DNA of 64,000 nt from Novosphingobium sp. SG751A (GTDB taxonomy: Bacteria; Pseudomonadota; Alphaproteobacteria; Sphingomonadales; Sphingomonadaceae), in NCBI RefSeq assembly GCF_013149295.1, contig NZ_JABGCB010000001.1, forward strand, positions 401,992-465,991, read 5' to 3'. Below are positions 8,734 through 17,452 of the stretch, piece by piece. Both the position numbers and the translations under genes were made by a program. The notes beneath the pieces were generated by a model. That model did no database searches. It saw only the letters and a program-made list of their open reading frames with translations, and had not been told where the DNA came from. How positions within the stretch are numbered: the first letter of the stretch is position 1; every line of letters begins with the position of its first letter.

Positions 8734-9735
8734 TCAGGCCGCCGTCAAATCCTTATGCCGCCGCTCGATCGCGGCCCAGATCAGCGCGCCGCAATCGCTG
8801 TTGTTGAACCGGTCGATGGCGACGATGCCGGTGGGCGATGTCACGTTGATTTCGGTCAGCCATTGCCCCCCGATGACGTCAATGCCGACAAACACCAGCC
8901 CGCGCGCGCGCAGTTCCGGCCCCAGCACGCGGCAGATTTCCGCCTCGCGCTCGGTCAGTTCGGTCGCCTCGGCGCTGCCGCCCACGGCAAGGTTGGAGCG
9001 GAACTCGCCCTCGCCAGGTTTGCGGTTGATGGCGCCGGCCACCTCGCCATCGACCAGCACGATGCGCTTGTCGCCCTTGGCCACGTCGGGCAGGAAGGGC
9101 TGGACCATGAAGGGCTCCTTCCACATCTGGGTGAACACTTCGATGAGAGCGCCCAGATTGTCGCCGCTGGCAGGCACGCGGAACACCGCCTTGCCGCCAT
9201 TGCCATGCAGCGGCTTGATGACCAGATCACCGCCGAAACCGCGCTCCACCATCCGCTTTTGGAAATCGCGTACATCCTCGATCCGGCGTGCGACCAGCGT
9301 AGGCGGCATGAATTGCGCGAAATCGAGGACGAACACCTTCTCCGGCGCATTGCGGACCTGTTCCGGGTCATTGATGACCAGCGTGGTGCCCTTCAGCTTT
9401 TCAAGGATATGCGCGCCGGTGATATAGCCCAGATCGAACGGCGGATCCTGACGCATCAGCACCACGTCAATGTCCGCGCCAAGGTCGATATTGGCAAATT
9501 CGCCCAGCTTGTAATGCGATTCGTCCGCTTGCGGACGATGCACCATGACGGGGGCGGCCCATGCCGAAACGCGGCCCTTTCCGTCCGGCGTCGATTCCCA
9601 TGCCAGCGTGCCGACATCGTAATACCACAGCGTATGCCCCCGCGCCTGAGCAGACAGCATCAGGGCAAAGGTGGAATCGCCCGCGACATTGATCGAGGGC
9701 AACGGGTCCATCTGGACGGCAATACGAAGCGACAT
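8734..9735 (-). CDS. gshB: Glutathione synthetase
   Basis: ATP-grasp enzyme that joins gamma-glutamylcysteine and glycine to make glutathione. The 333-residue protein starts MSLRIAVQMDPL; the ATG at 9735 was preferred over an upstream codon because IAVQMDPL is the usual beginning. Visible motifs are VLMRQDPPFDLGYI, the ATP-grasp segment LVIKPLHGNGGKAVFRV and the C-terminal GLVFVGIDVIGG...EINVTSPTG that binds Mg-ATP. The order rsmI-yraN-gshB on one strand is typical of this group of bacteria. Its product is the cofactor of the LigF-like GST encoded at 15.8-16.5 kb. Confidence 0.97.
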   Translation of the reverse strand: MSLRIAVQMDPLPSINVAGDSTFALMLSAQARGHTLWYYDVGTLAWESTPDGKGRVSAWAAPVMVHRPQADESHYKLGEFANIDLGADIDVVLMRQDPPFDLGYITGAHILEKLKGTTLVINDPEQVRNAPEKVFVLDFAQFMPPTLVARRIEDVRDFQKRMVERGFGGDLVIKPLHGNGGKAVFRVPASGDNLGALIEVFTQMWKEPFMVQPFLPDVAKGDKRIVLVDGEVAGAINRKPGEGEFRSNLAVGGSAEATELTEREAEICRVLGPELRARGLVFVGIDVIGGQWLTEINVTSPTGIVAIDRFNNSDCGALIWAAIERRHKDLTAA

Positions 9736-9755
9736 CAGTCTATTCTCCAAATGGA

Positions 9756-10127
9756 TCACATCGGCATCCATGCGTTGGCGATGTGGCGCACCATCGCGCC
9801 GGGCGCAAGCAGCAGAATATCTATCCGCATGTCATCGCCAGCTTTCTCATACTCCGGCCACAGCAATTCGGCCGCGCGCGCCACGCGGGTCAGACGGCGC
9901 TGGTCGATGGCGAAATCGAGGTCGGCCTCGCGGGCGCGCCATTTGACCTCGACAAAAACCACCAATCCGGGCCGGCGCGCGATAATGTCAACCTCGCCGC
10001 GCGGGGTTTTCACGCGCTGGGCCACAATCTCAAAACCCTGATCGCGCAACCAGTCGCAAGCCAGAACCTCGCCATGCCGCCCGCGCGCCTCAGCAGCGAT
10101 GCGGTCGGCCTCGCGTTTCCAGTTCAT
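9756..10127 (-). CDS. yraN: YraN family endonuclease-fold protein (UPF0102)
   Basis: Small protein (123 residues) with the Holliday-junction-resolvase-like nuclease fold. The catalytic pattern is visible: the RRGEVDII equivalent (PRGEVDIIARR, about residues 43-53) followed by VFVEVKWR with the E-x-K, and the early Glu in GRHGEVLACDWL. Its biochemical role is not settled. It sits between rsmI and gshB on the same strand, with 10 and 20 base gaps, and is most likely in the same transcript. Confidence 0.93.
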   Translation of the reverse strand: MNWKREADRIAAEARGRHGEVLACDWLRDQGFEIVAQRVKTPRGEVDIIARRPGLVVFVEVKWRAREADLDFAIDQRRLTRVARAAELLWPEYEKAGDDMRIDILLLAPGAMVRHIANAWMPM

Positions 10128-10137
10128 AGGGGCCAGT

Positions 10138-10965
10138 TCATTTAAGCGTCAATGCGAGGGCATAAAGCGCCTTGCGATCCAACCCGGTAGCCTTGGCCAC
10201 GGCGGCGGCGGCCTGGCTGGGCTTCAACTCGCGCAATTGTTCGCGCAGCAGCTTTTCCGCGTCCTCCATGCTGGCCGCCTCGGCCACCGCCGGGCCCACC
10301 ATCAGCACGATTTCGCCGCGCGGCGGATTGGCGGTGTAATGGTCGATCAGCTCGTCGGGGCTGCCGCTGCGGCATTCCTCGAACATCTTGGTCAATTCGC
10401 GCGCCACGGCCACATCGCGCCCCGGCAGAACCTTGGCAATCGCGGCCAGAGCGTCAATCAATCGCGGCGCGGTTTCGTAAAACACCAGCGTCGAGGGCAC
10501 CACCGCCAGCTCGGCCAGAGCATGTTCACGCGCCTTTTCCTTGGGCGGCAAAAAGCCTGCAAACAGAAACTTGTCCGAAGGCAGGCCCGACAGCGTGATG
10601 CCCACAATCGCCGCGCTGGGGCCGGGAATGGAGGTGACGGGAATACCCCGCTCGCGGCATTCGCGCACAAGGCGATAGCCCGGATCGGACACCAGCGGCG
10701 TGCCCGCATCCGATACCAGCGCCACCGGCTGCTCCGCCATCAGCGCCAGCAGCCCTTCGCGCGCTCGCTCGTCGGCGTGGTCGTCATAGCGGATCATGCG
10801 CTGCTTGATGTCCAGATGCTGCAACAATCGCCCGGTAACCCGCGTATCCTCACAGGCCACCGCCGCCACGTCTCGCAATGTCTCGATCGCGCGCAGGGTG
10901 ATATCGCGGAGATTGCCAATTGGCGTGGCGACAATATACAGGCCAGAAGAGAGTTTTTGTTCCAT
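10138..10965 (-). CDS. rsmI: 16S rRNA (cytidine-1402 2'-O) methyltransferase RsmI
   Basis: SAM-dependent methyltransferase of the tetrapyrrole-methylase fold that methylates the ribose of C1402 in 16S rRNA. The 275-residue protein shows LYIVATPIGNLRDIT at the start, ACEDTRVTGRLL around residue 38, DAGTPLVSDPGYRLV and IPGPSAAIVGITLSGLPSDKF, all diagnostic. It is the first gene of the rsmI-yraN-gshB run and is divergent from the lipoprotein gene that follows; in many proteobacteria these two genes are divergent neighbours in the same way. Confidence 0.96.
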   Translation of the reverse strand: MEQKLSSGLYIVATPIGNLRDITLRAIETLRDVAAVACEDTRVTGRLLQHLDIKQRMIRYDDHADERAREGLLALMAEQPVALVSDAGTPLVSDPGYRLVRECRERGIPVTSIPGPSAAIVGITLSGLPSDKFLFAGFLPPKEKAREHALAELAVVPSTLVFYETAPRLIDALAAIAKVLPGRDVAVARELTKMFEECRSGSPDELIDHYTANPPRGEIVLMVGPAVAEAASMEDAEKLLREQLRELKPSQAAAAVAKATGLDRKALYALALTLK

Positions 10966-11016
10966 AGGTCAGCTTCATAGCAGGGCCGAACGGAGCAAGC
11001 CAACAGGACAAAAAAG

Positions 11017-12180
11017 ATGGAACAGCCCGGGGCTCCCGCATACCGCACGCTTTGGCGCAAAAGCCTCGCTCTTGGCGCCACCGCGCTGCTCTCGGCCTGC
11101 GCGGTCGTGCCCAAGGCGCCGGTGGAAACGCCCAATGCGCCGCCCCCGCCCACCGCGCAATTGCCCACCGACGAAGGCCGCCATCGCATCGCGCTGCTGG
11201 TGCCGCTCTCGGGTCCGGGCGGCGCTGTGGGTCAGGCAATGGAACATGCCACCACCATGGCCTTGCTGGACACCAATGCCACCAAGATCCGCATCACCAC
11301 CTATGACACCTCGCTGGGCGCGCCGGGCGCGGCGGCCAAGGCGCTGGCCGATGGCAACCGGCTGATTCTGGGGCCGATGCTGGGCGAGGATGCGCTGGCC
11401 GTGGCGCAGACGGCGCGGGCGGGGCATGTGCCGGTGATCTCCTATAGCGGCGATGCAGGCGTGGCGGGCAATGATGTGTTTGTGATGGGCACGGTCCCGG
11501 CCCAATCTATCGCCCGAGTGGTCAAATATGCCCGCGCGCAGGGGCTGACGCGCTTTGCCGCGCTGATGCCGCTGGGTAATTATGGCGAGCGTGCGGGCAA
11601 TGCCACGATTGCGGCGGTGCGCGCGGCGGGCGGCACGCTGGTGGGCATGGAAAGCTATGACCGGTCCAAGGGCGCGTTGACGGCGGCGGTGCGGCGGCTG
11701 AAGGGGCGCGGAGCGTTTGATGCGGTGGTGATCGGCGATACGGCGGCCATGGCGGCGCAGGCGGCGCCTCTGCTGAAAGTCGCGGCGCCCAATCTGCGCA
11801 TTCTGGGCAATGAATTGTGGGCCGGCGAAGCCGTGGTGGCGCGCACGCCCGCGCTGAACGGCGCATGGTTTGCCGCGCTTTCCGATCAGCGCTTTGGCCG
11901 CTTTACCGAAAGCTATAAGGCGCGCTTTGGCCAATCGCCCTATCGCGCGGCGACTTTGGGCTATGACAGCGTGCTGCTGACCCTGCGCATTGCGCGCGAA
12001 TGGGCGCCGGGCACCCCCTTCCCCACCGGACGACTGCTCGACCGCGGGGGCTTTCTTGGGCTCGACGGCATCTTCCGTTTCAGCGCCAATCAGGTGATCG
12101 AGCGCGCCTTGGAAGTGCGCGAGGCGCGCGGCGGCGTGGTCAATGTGCTCAGCCCCGCGCCCGTCCGCTTCGAGGACTGA
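11017..12180 (+). CDS. Penicillin-binding protein activator (LpoA-like) lipoprotein
   Basis: Periplasmic lipoprotein with a type-1 periplasmic-binding-protein fold, related to the C-terminal domain of LpoA, which activates PBP1A. The 387-residue protein has a signal sequence ending in the lipobox LLSAC (Cys28) and a proline-rich linker before the binding fold, which starts at RIALLVPLSGPGG (about 58). It lacks the N-terminal TPR domain of enterobacterial LpoA. Its divergence from rsmI is the usual arrangement of this gene. The ligand is unknown, and direct PBP activation in alphaproteobacteria is an inference. Confidence 0.85.
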   Translation: MEQPGAPAYRTLWRKSLALGATALLSACAVVPKAPVETPNAPPPPTAQLPTDEGRHRIALLVPLSGPGGAVGQAMEHATTMALLDTNATKIRITTYDTSLGAPGAAAKALADGNRLILGPMLGEDALAVAQTARAGHVPVISYSGDAGVAGNDVFVMGTVPAQSIARVVKYARAQGLTRFAALMPLGNYGERAGNATIAAVRAAGGTLVGMESYDRSKGALTAAVRRLKGRGAFDAVVIGDTAAMAAQAAPLLKVAAPNLRILGNELWAGEAVVARTPALNGAWFAALSDQRFGRFTESYKARFGQSPYRAATLGYDSVLLTLRIAREWAPGTPFPTGRLLDRGGFLGLDGIFRFSANQVIERALEVREARGGVVNVLSPAPVRFED

Positions 12181-12259
12181 GGTTTCAGGGAATTAAGGCG
12201 GGGGATTTTGACCGGGCGGCGCTTGCGTTCGGGCGCAACGCCGGTCTAGGCTGTCGTTC

Positions 12260-14257
12260 ATGTCGGACGATCTGTTTGAAACCCCACGCGGCCCTTCGGG
12301 CGAGGCTTATGACGGCTCGGCGATCGAGGTGCTTGAAGGCCTTGAGCCTGTGCGCCGCCGCCCGGGCATGTATATTGGCGGCACCGACGAACGCGCGCTC
12401 CATCACCTCGTTGCCGAAGTCCTGGACAATGCGATGGACGAAGCCGTGGCGGGCCATGCCAACCGGATCGAGGTTTACCTTGAGGAAGCGCCGGGGGCGG
12501 CCGGGCGCATCACGATTGTCGACAACGGACGCGGCATTCCGGTCGATGAACACCCCAAGTTCCCCGGGAAATCGGCGCTGGAGGTCATCCTTTCGACGCT
12601 CCATTCGGGCGGCAAGTTTTCAGGTAAGGCCTATGCCACCAGCGGCGGTCTGCATGGCGTGGGGATCAGCGTGGTCAATGCGCTTTCGACGCTGACCCGT
12701 GTTGAGGTGGCGCGCAACAAGGAATTGTTTGCGCAGGAATTTTCGCGCGGGCAAACGCTTGGCCCCATTCAAAAGATCGGCGCGGCGCCCAACCGGCGCG
12801 GCACGTCGGTACAGTTCACGCCCGACCCGGAAATCTTCGGAGCCGATGCGCGCTTCAAGCCCGCCCGCCTGTTCAAACTGGTGCGCTCCAAGGCCTATCT
12901 GTTTGCGGGCGTCGAAATCCGCTGGAAATGCGCGCCCTCGCTGGCCTCCGAGGATGTGCCTGCCGAAGCCACGTTCCAGTTCCCCGGCGGCCTTGCCGAC
13001 CATCTGGCCGAACAGATCGCCACGCGCGAATGCGTGACCGCCGCGCCCTTTTCGGGCACGCAGGATTTCCCCGGCGAGATGAATGGCCGCGTCGAATGGG
13101 CAATTGCATGGCCTTTGTGGTCCGAGGGCGCCTATTCCTATTACTGCAACACCATCCCCACGCCCGATGGCGGCACCCATGAACAGGGCCTGCGCGCGGC
13201 GCTGACCAAGGGCATCCGCGCCTTTGGCGAACTGGTGGGCAACAAAAAGGCCAAGGACATCGCGCCCGAGGACGTGGTGACCTGCTGCGAGGCAATGCTC
13301 AGCGTCTTTATCCGCGATCCGCAGTTTCAGTCGCAAACCAAGGATCGCCTGACCAGTCCTGAAGCCGCGCGTCTGGTGGAAAGCGCTGTGCGCGACCATT
13401 TCGACCATTTCCTGACCGACAATATGGAACGCGGCAAGGCGCTGCTGGGCCATGTGATGGAGCGAATGGACGAACGCCTGCGCCGCAAGGCCGAGCGCGA
13501 GGTCAAGCGCAAGACCGCCACCAATGCGCGCAAGCTGCGCCTGCCGGGCAAGCTGACCGATTGCAGCGGCGAAGGCGAAGGGGAAACCGAACTCTTCATC
13601 GTCGAAGGCGATTCGGCAGGCGGCAGCGCCAAACAGGCCCGCGACCGCAAGACGCAGGCCATCCTGCCCATTCGGGGCAAGATCCTGAACGTGGCCAGCG
13701 CCAGCATGGACAAGATCCGCGCCAATCAGGAAATCGCCGATCTCTCGCTGGCCATGGGCTGCGGGATGCGCAAGGACTGCAACCCGGACAATCTGCGCTA
13801 TGACCGCATCATCATCATGACCGACGCCGATGTGGACGGCGCACATATCGCCACGCTGCTGATGACCTTCTTCTTTCAGGAGATGGCCGAAGTGGTGCGG
13901 CGCGGCCATATCTATCTGGCCCAGCCGCCGCTCTACCGCCTGACCAGCGGCAAGGAGAGCGCCTATGCCCGCGATGACGCGCACCGGGCCGAGCTGGAAA
14001 AGACAAAATTCAAGGGCAAGAAGGTCGAGGTGGGCCGGTTCAAGGGCCTTGGCGAAATGAACCCGCAGCAATTGCGCGAAACCACGATGGACCCGGCCAA
14101 GCGCAGCCTTGTGCGCATCACCCTGCCGCAGGAATATGAGGACCGCGCGCAGGTGAAGGATCTGGTGGACCGCCTGATGGGCCGCAATCCGGAACACCGC
14201 TTTCACTTCATCCAGAACCGGGCCGCCGACATCGATCCGGAAATGATCGACGCGTAA
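12260..14257 (+). CDS. parE: DNA topoisomerase IV subunit B
   Basis: ATPase subunit of the type IIA topoisomerase that decatenates daughter chromosomes. At 665 residues it is full length. The GHKL ATPase domain shows EVLDNAMDEA, DNGRGIP and the GGLHGVG lid; the TOPRIM domain shows LFIVEGDSAGGSAKQARDR followed by the DADVDGAHI metal site. The short length and lack of the GyrB insert, plus the start YDGSAIEVLEGLEPVRRRPGMYI, point to ParE rather than GyrB. The 79-base gap upstream holds a GC-rich hairpin but no gene. Confidence 0.96.
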   Translation: MSDDLFETPRGPSGEAYDGSAIEVLEGLEPVRRRPGMYIGGTDERALHHLVAEVLDNAMDEAVAGHANRIEVYLEEAPGAAGRITIVDNGRGIPVDEHPKFPGKSALEVILSTLHSGGKFSGKAYATSGGLHGVGISVVNALSTLTRVEVARNKELFAQEFSRGQTLGPIQKIGAAPNRRGTSVQFTPDPEIFGADARFKPARLFKLVRSKAYLFAGVEIRWKCAPSLASEDVPAEATFQFPGGLADHLAEQIATRECVTAAPFSGTQDFPGEMNGRVEWAIAWPLWSEGAYSYYCNTIPTPDGGTHEQGLRAALTKGIRAFGELVGNKKAKDIAPEDVVTCCEAMLSVFIRDPQFQSQTKDRLTSPEAARLVESAVRDHFDHFLTDNMERGKALLGHVMERMDERLRRKAEREVKRKTATNARKLRLPGKLTDCSGEGEGETELFIVEGDSAGGSAKQARDRKTQAILPIRGKILNVASASMDKIRANQEIADLSLAMGCGMRKDCNPDNLRYDRIIIMTDADVDGAHIATLLMTFFFQEMAEVVRRGHIYLAQPPLYRLTSGKESAYARDDAHRAELEKTKFKGKKVEVGRFKGLGEMNPQQLRETTMDPAKRSLVRITLPQEYEDRAQVKDLVDRLMGRNPEHRFHFIQNRAADIDPEMIDA

Positions 14258-14258
14258 T

Positions 14259-15335
14259 ATGGCGACCAAGGCGCATTACGAGGTGCTGGACGGCCTGCGC
14301 GGGGTGGCCGCGCTGCTGGTTCTGGTGTTCCATATCAGCGAGATCCTGTCCAAGGGCGTGATGGCCGACAATTGGCTGCCCCATGGCGCGCTGGCGGTGG
14401 ATTTCTTCTTTGCGCTTTCGGGCTTTGTCATCGCCCATGCCTATGACCGGCGCATGGCCGAGGGGCTGGGGTTTGGCGGGTTTATGCTGCGCCGGTTTGT
14501 GCGGCTGCACCCCATTGTGCCGCTGGCCACGTTGATCGGCGCGCTGGCGTGGGTGTTTGCCCCCTTCCCCCATGCGGCCCATGCGGTCGATGGGCGGTTC
14601 TGGACGGCGGTGGTCATGGGGCTGGTCCTGCTGCCCTATCCCACGCTGGCGGACCGGGCGGAGGATACCCATTCGCTCGACGGGCCGACATGGACGCTGT
14701 TTCAGGAATATATCGGGTCGATCGCCTATGGGCTGGTGCTGCACCGCCTGAGCCCTCGCGTTCTGGCATATTTGCTGGTCCCGGCCGGCGCTCTGCTGGC
14801 ATGGGGCGCGGTGGCCTATGGCAATCTCTCGGTCGGCTGGGGGTGGAGTCATTGGTGGATGGCCGAGGCGCGACTGGCCTTCCCCTTCATCTTTGGCCTG
14901 TTGCTGCGCCGGATCCTGCCGCGCCTGACGCCTTTGCGGATGAGCTTTGGCGGCTTGTCCATCGTGATGGCCATCGCCTTTGCTGCGGGCGTGCCGGGGG
15001 GCAAGCCGGGCTGGGCCAATGGTCTGCTCGAATTTGCCTATGTCGCGGTGCTGTTTCCGCTCATCATCCTGATGGGCGCCCATTCGCGGATGAGCGCGGG
15101 GATGCGCAAGCTGGCCAAGGCGCTGGGCCGCCTGTCTTACCCATTGTATATCATCCATTATCCCTTCATCTATTGGTATTGGGACATGGCGCTTGACTCG
15201 CATCCGCATGACCTCGCCCTCTGGGCGCCGGTGCTTTACATCGGCTCGGTCGCGCTGGGCTGGGCGGCGCTCCGGCTTTGGGATGAACCCTTGCGGCGCT
15301 GGGCCACGGCGCGCTGGATTGCCAAGGAGAATTGA
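14259..15335 (+). CDS. Acyltransferase 3 family membrane protein
   Basis: A second OafA-type membrane acyltransferase (358 residues, about ten transmembrane segments). The family start is clear (YEVLDGLRGVAALLVLVFH, active His near residue 25) followed by AVDFFFALSGFVIAHAYDRR and the FMLRRFVRLHPIV segment. It begins one base after the parE stop codon and is followed by a GFA-family gene one base after its own stop, suggesting readthrough transcription. It differs from the 7.65-8.73 kb paralogue in its LHPIVPLATL motif and its substrate is unknown. Confidence 0.88.
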   Translation: MATKAHYEVLDGLRGVAALLVLVFHISEILSKGVMADNWLPHGALAVDFFFALSGFVIAHAYDRRMAEGLGFGGFMLRRFVRLHPIVPLATLIGALAWVFAPFPHAAHAVDGRFWTAVVMGLVLLPYPTLADRAEDTHSLDGPTWTLFQEYIGSIAYGLVLHRLSPRVLAYLLVPAGALLAWGAVAYGNLSVGWGWSHWWMAEARLAFPFIFGLLLRRILPRLTPLRMSFGGLSIVMAIAFAAGVPGGKPGWANGLLEFAYVAVLFPLIILMGAHSRMSAGMRKLAKALGRLSYPLYIIHYPFIYWYWDMALDSHPHDLALWAPVLYIGSVALGWAALRLWDEPLRRWATARWIAKEN

Positions 15336-15336
15336 G

Positions 15337-15759
15337 ATGACCCATACCGGACCTCATACCGGACAGTGCCTGTGCGGCGCGGTGAAGCTCTCGCTGGCGG
15401 GCGCCCCCATCGCCGCGCGCATGTGCTGGTGCCATGACTGCCAGCGGCTGGCCAGCGGATCGGCCACGGTCAACGCCCTGTTCGCGCCGGAAAATGTGAC
15501 GGTAACCGGGCCGGTGACGCTGCATCACAAGACCGCCGACAGCGGCAACACAGTCGAGCGCGCCTTTTGCAGCGCCTGCGGCAGCCATGTGTTCTCGCGG
15601 CCCCTGCTCGACCCGCCGGTGGCCTATCGCATCCGCGCGGGCGCGCTGGACAATCCCGAGATTGCCAAGCCGACCGGCATCATCTGGACCGCAAGCGCCC
15701 CATCATGGGCTGTGTTCGACCCGGCCCTTCCGCAATTCCCCAAAGCGCCGCCGGCGTAA
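15337..15759 (+). CDS. GFA family (CENP-V-like) zinc protein
   Basis: 140-residue protein of the glutathione-dependent formaldehyde-activating enzyme fold. The zinc Cys set is visible: GQCLCGAVKL near residue 9-18, then CWCHDC around 34-39, and FCSACGSHVFSR near residue 80. The start at 15337 (GAG-ATG directly after the previous stop) puts the first CxC near the N-terminus, as in the family; an upstream in-frame start would overlap the acyltransferase gene. Most family members have no proven enzymatic activity, and formaldehyde activation should not be assumed. Confidence 0.88.
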   Translation: MTHTGPHTGQCLCGAVKLSLAGAPIAARMCWCHDCQRLASGSATVNALFAPENVTVTGPVTLHHKTADSGNTVERAFCSACGSHVFSRPLLDPPVAYRIRAGALDNPEIAKPTGIIWTASAPSWAVFDPALPQFPKAPPA

Positions 15760-15780
15760 ATCCAGCGGCGCCTGCGGGCA

Positions 15781-16521
15781 TCAATCCTGCGGGCGCAGCT
15801 TTTCCATCGGCACTTCGGCAAACATTTTCTGCACCGCCGGGCGCGCGTTGATCTGGTTGATCCAGCGCACCAGATGCGGCGCGTCGGCCTCGTTCACCAT
15901 TTCGGGGAAGCTGTAATTCATGCCATTGGCGATGGCGAAATTGCAGATATCGGCCAGCGTGAACATGCCGCCCGCCAGCCATTCATGGTCGGCCAGATGG
16001 TCGTTGAGGCGCGTCACCGAAAAAGCGATCTTGCGCATTTCCTCGTCGAGCAGATCCTGCGGGAAGCCCTCTCGCGCGCGGCGCCATTTCACCTGTTGTT
16101 CAAAGACGGGAATGCCCTTCACCTTCTCCTCGAACGCCTCATCGCTCAGGCTTTTGACCATATTGCCGACATAGCGGTGCCAGCCGATGGTCGAGACGCA
16201 CCAGCAGAAATATTCGTCGACCCACTTGGTCCAGATCCGCATTTGCGCGCGGCCATAGGAATCGGCAGGACGCAGCTTGACCTCGCCGGGGTGTTCGTCT
16301 TCCAGATATTCGCAGATCACCGTGCTTTCGGTAATCACCTTGTCGCCATCGACCAGCGCGGGCACCTGTCCGCGCGGATTGATGGCCTTGAACCAATCCT
16401 GATGATGCTCAAAGATGGCCGGGTTCAGGCGGTGGCCTTCAAAGGGCGTGCCCTTTTCATAAAGGGTAAGCAGCGGCTTCATCGAATTGGCGGCGGGGCC
16501 AAAGGAATAGAGTTTGAGCAT
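15781..16521 (-). CDS. Glutathione S-transferase resembling LigF beta-etherase
   Basis: Cytoplasmic two-domain GST (246 residues). The thioredoxin-like half starts LKLYSFGPAANSMKPLLTL, with NPRGQVPALVDG and ESTVICEYLED marking the glutathione site. The second half carries WTKWVDEYFCWCVSTIGW and the LADICNFAIANG helix. From memory these segments closely match LigF of Sphingobium SYK-6, which cleaves the beta-aryl ether bond of lignin dimers with glutathione; that assignment is by recollection of the family, not a search. No other lig genes are adjacent, so a different substrate is possible. Flanked by convergent GFA and divergent DUF817 genes. Confidence 0.78.
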   Translation of the reverse strand: MLKLYSFGPAANSMKPLLTLYEKGTPFEGHRLNPAIFEHHQDWFKAINPRGQVPALVDGDKVITESTVICEYLEDEHPGEVKLRPADSYGRAQMRIWTKWVDEYFCWCVSTIGWHRYVGNMVKSLSDEAFEEKVKGIPVFEQQVKWRRAREGFPQDLLDEEMRKIAFSVTRLNDHLADHEWLAGGMFTLADICNFAIANGMNYSFPEMVNEADAPHLVRWINQINARPAVQKMFAEVPMEKLRPQD

Positions 16522-16570
16522 TGTCCGGGCATCCTCTTGTGCTTTGCGCCGACCTTAAGGAATGTAAGCA

Positions 16571-17452
16571 ATGCATACAAGTGGTGGGGAAAATACCCGT
16601 CAGATTCAGCCCATCGGGCCCAGCCGCTTTGCCGCAATCCGCGCACGCATCGAAAGCTTTTCCCCGCGCCCCGGCTGGCGCACATGGGTCTATGAGTTCC
16701 TGCTCTTCGGTTTCAAGCAAGGCTGGGCCTGCCTGTTTGGCGGCCTGATGCTGGGGCTGCTGCTGCTCACCCATCTGTTCTATCCCGCCCATGCGGCGCT
16801 GGCCCGCTATGATATGCTAACGCTGGCAGCGCTGGGCATACAGGTTGCCATGCTGGCGCTACGGCTGGAAAGCCGGGAAGAGGCGCGGGTGATAGCCGCC
16901 TTTCACATCGTGGGTACGGCGATGGAACTGTTCAAGACCGCACAGGGGTCATGGGTCTATCCTGAAGCGGGGTTTCTGCGGATCGGCAATGTGCCGCTGT
17001 TCTCCGGCTTCATGTATGCGGCGGTGGGCAGCTATATCGCCCGCGTGTGGCGCATCTTTGATTTCCGTTTCAGCCATTATCCCGATGAAAGGCTGGCGGT
17101 ACTGGTGGCGGTGCTGATCTATGTGAATTTCTTTGCACATCATTGGCTGCCCGATATCCGCTTGGGCCTGTTTGCAGCGATCGGCCTGCTGTTCTCGCGC
17201 ACGCGGGTCTATTTCCGGAATTGGCGGGTACATCGCTGGATGCCGCTTTTGCTGGGGTGGTCTCTGGTGGCGGGCTTTATCTGGATCGCGGAAAATATCG
17301 CCACATTCGCCAATGCATGGCTCTATCCGGGGCAGCGGCACGGCTGGGTGATGGTTTCGCCCGGCAAGCTGGGGGCTTGGTATCTGTTGATGTATATTTC
17401 GTTTGTGCTGGTGGCGCGGCTGCATCGCGCCGCGCCGCCGCGCGATCAATAG
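16571..17452 (+). CDS. DUF817 family integral membrane protein
   Basis: Hydrophobic 293-residue protein with about eight predicted membrane spans, matching the DUF817 pattern: an initial amphipathic segment RFAAIRARIESF, the FGFKQGWACLFGGLMLGLLL span, the stretch HIVGTAMELFKTAQGSWVYPE and the later FRNWRVHRWMPLLLGWSLVAGFIWIAENIATFANAWLYP region. Function is unknown. It overlaps the convergent NamZ-like gene by a few bases at its 3' end and is divergent from the GST gene. The assignment is to a family only. Confidence 0.82.
   Translation: MHTSGGENTRQIQPIGPSRFAAIRARIESFSPRPGWRTWVYEFLLFGFKQGWACLFGGLMLGLLLLTHLFYPAHAALARYDMLTLAALGIQVAMLALRLESREEARVIAAFHIVGTAMELFKTAQGSWVYPEAGFLRIGNVPLFSGFMYAAVGSYIARVWRIFDFRFSHYPDERLAVLVAVLIYVNFFAHHWLPDIRLGLFAAIGLLFSRTRVYFRNWRVHRWMPLLLGWSLVAGFIWIAENIATFANAWLYPGQRHGWVMVSPGKLGAWYLLMYISFVLVARLHRAAPPRDQ

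Noticed and set aside
12620..14269. 549-codon open frame opposite parE
   Set aside because: Shadow of parE in a GC-rich genome with no start site, motif or family resemblance.
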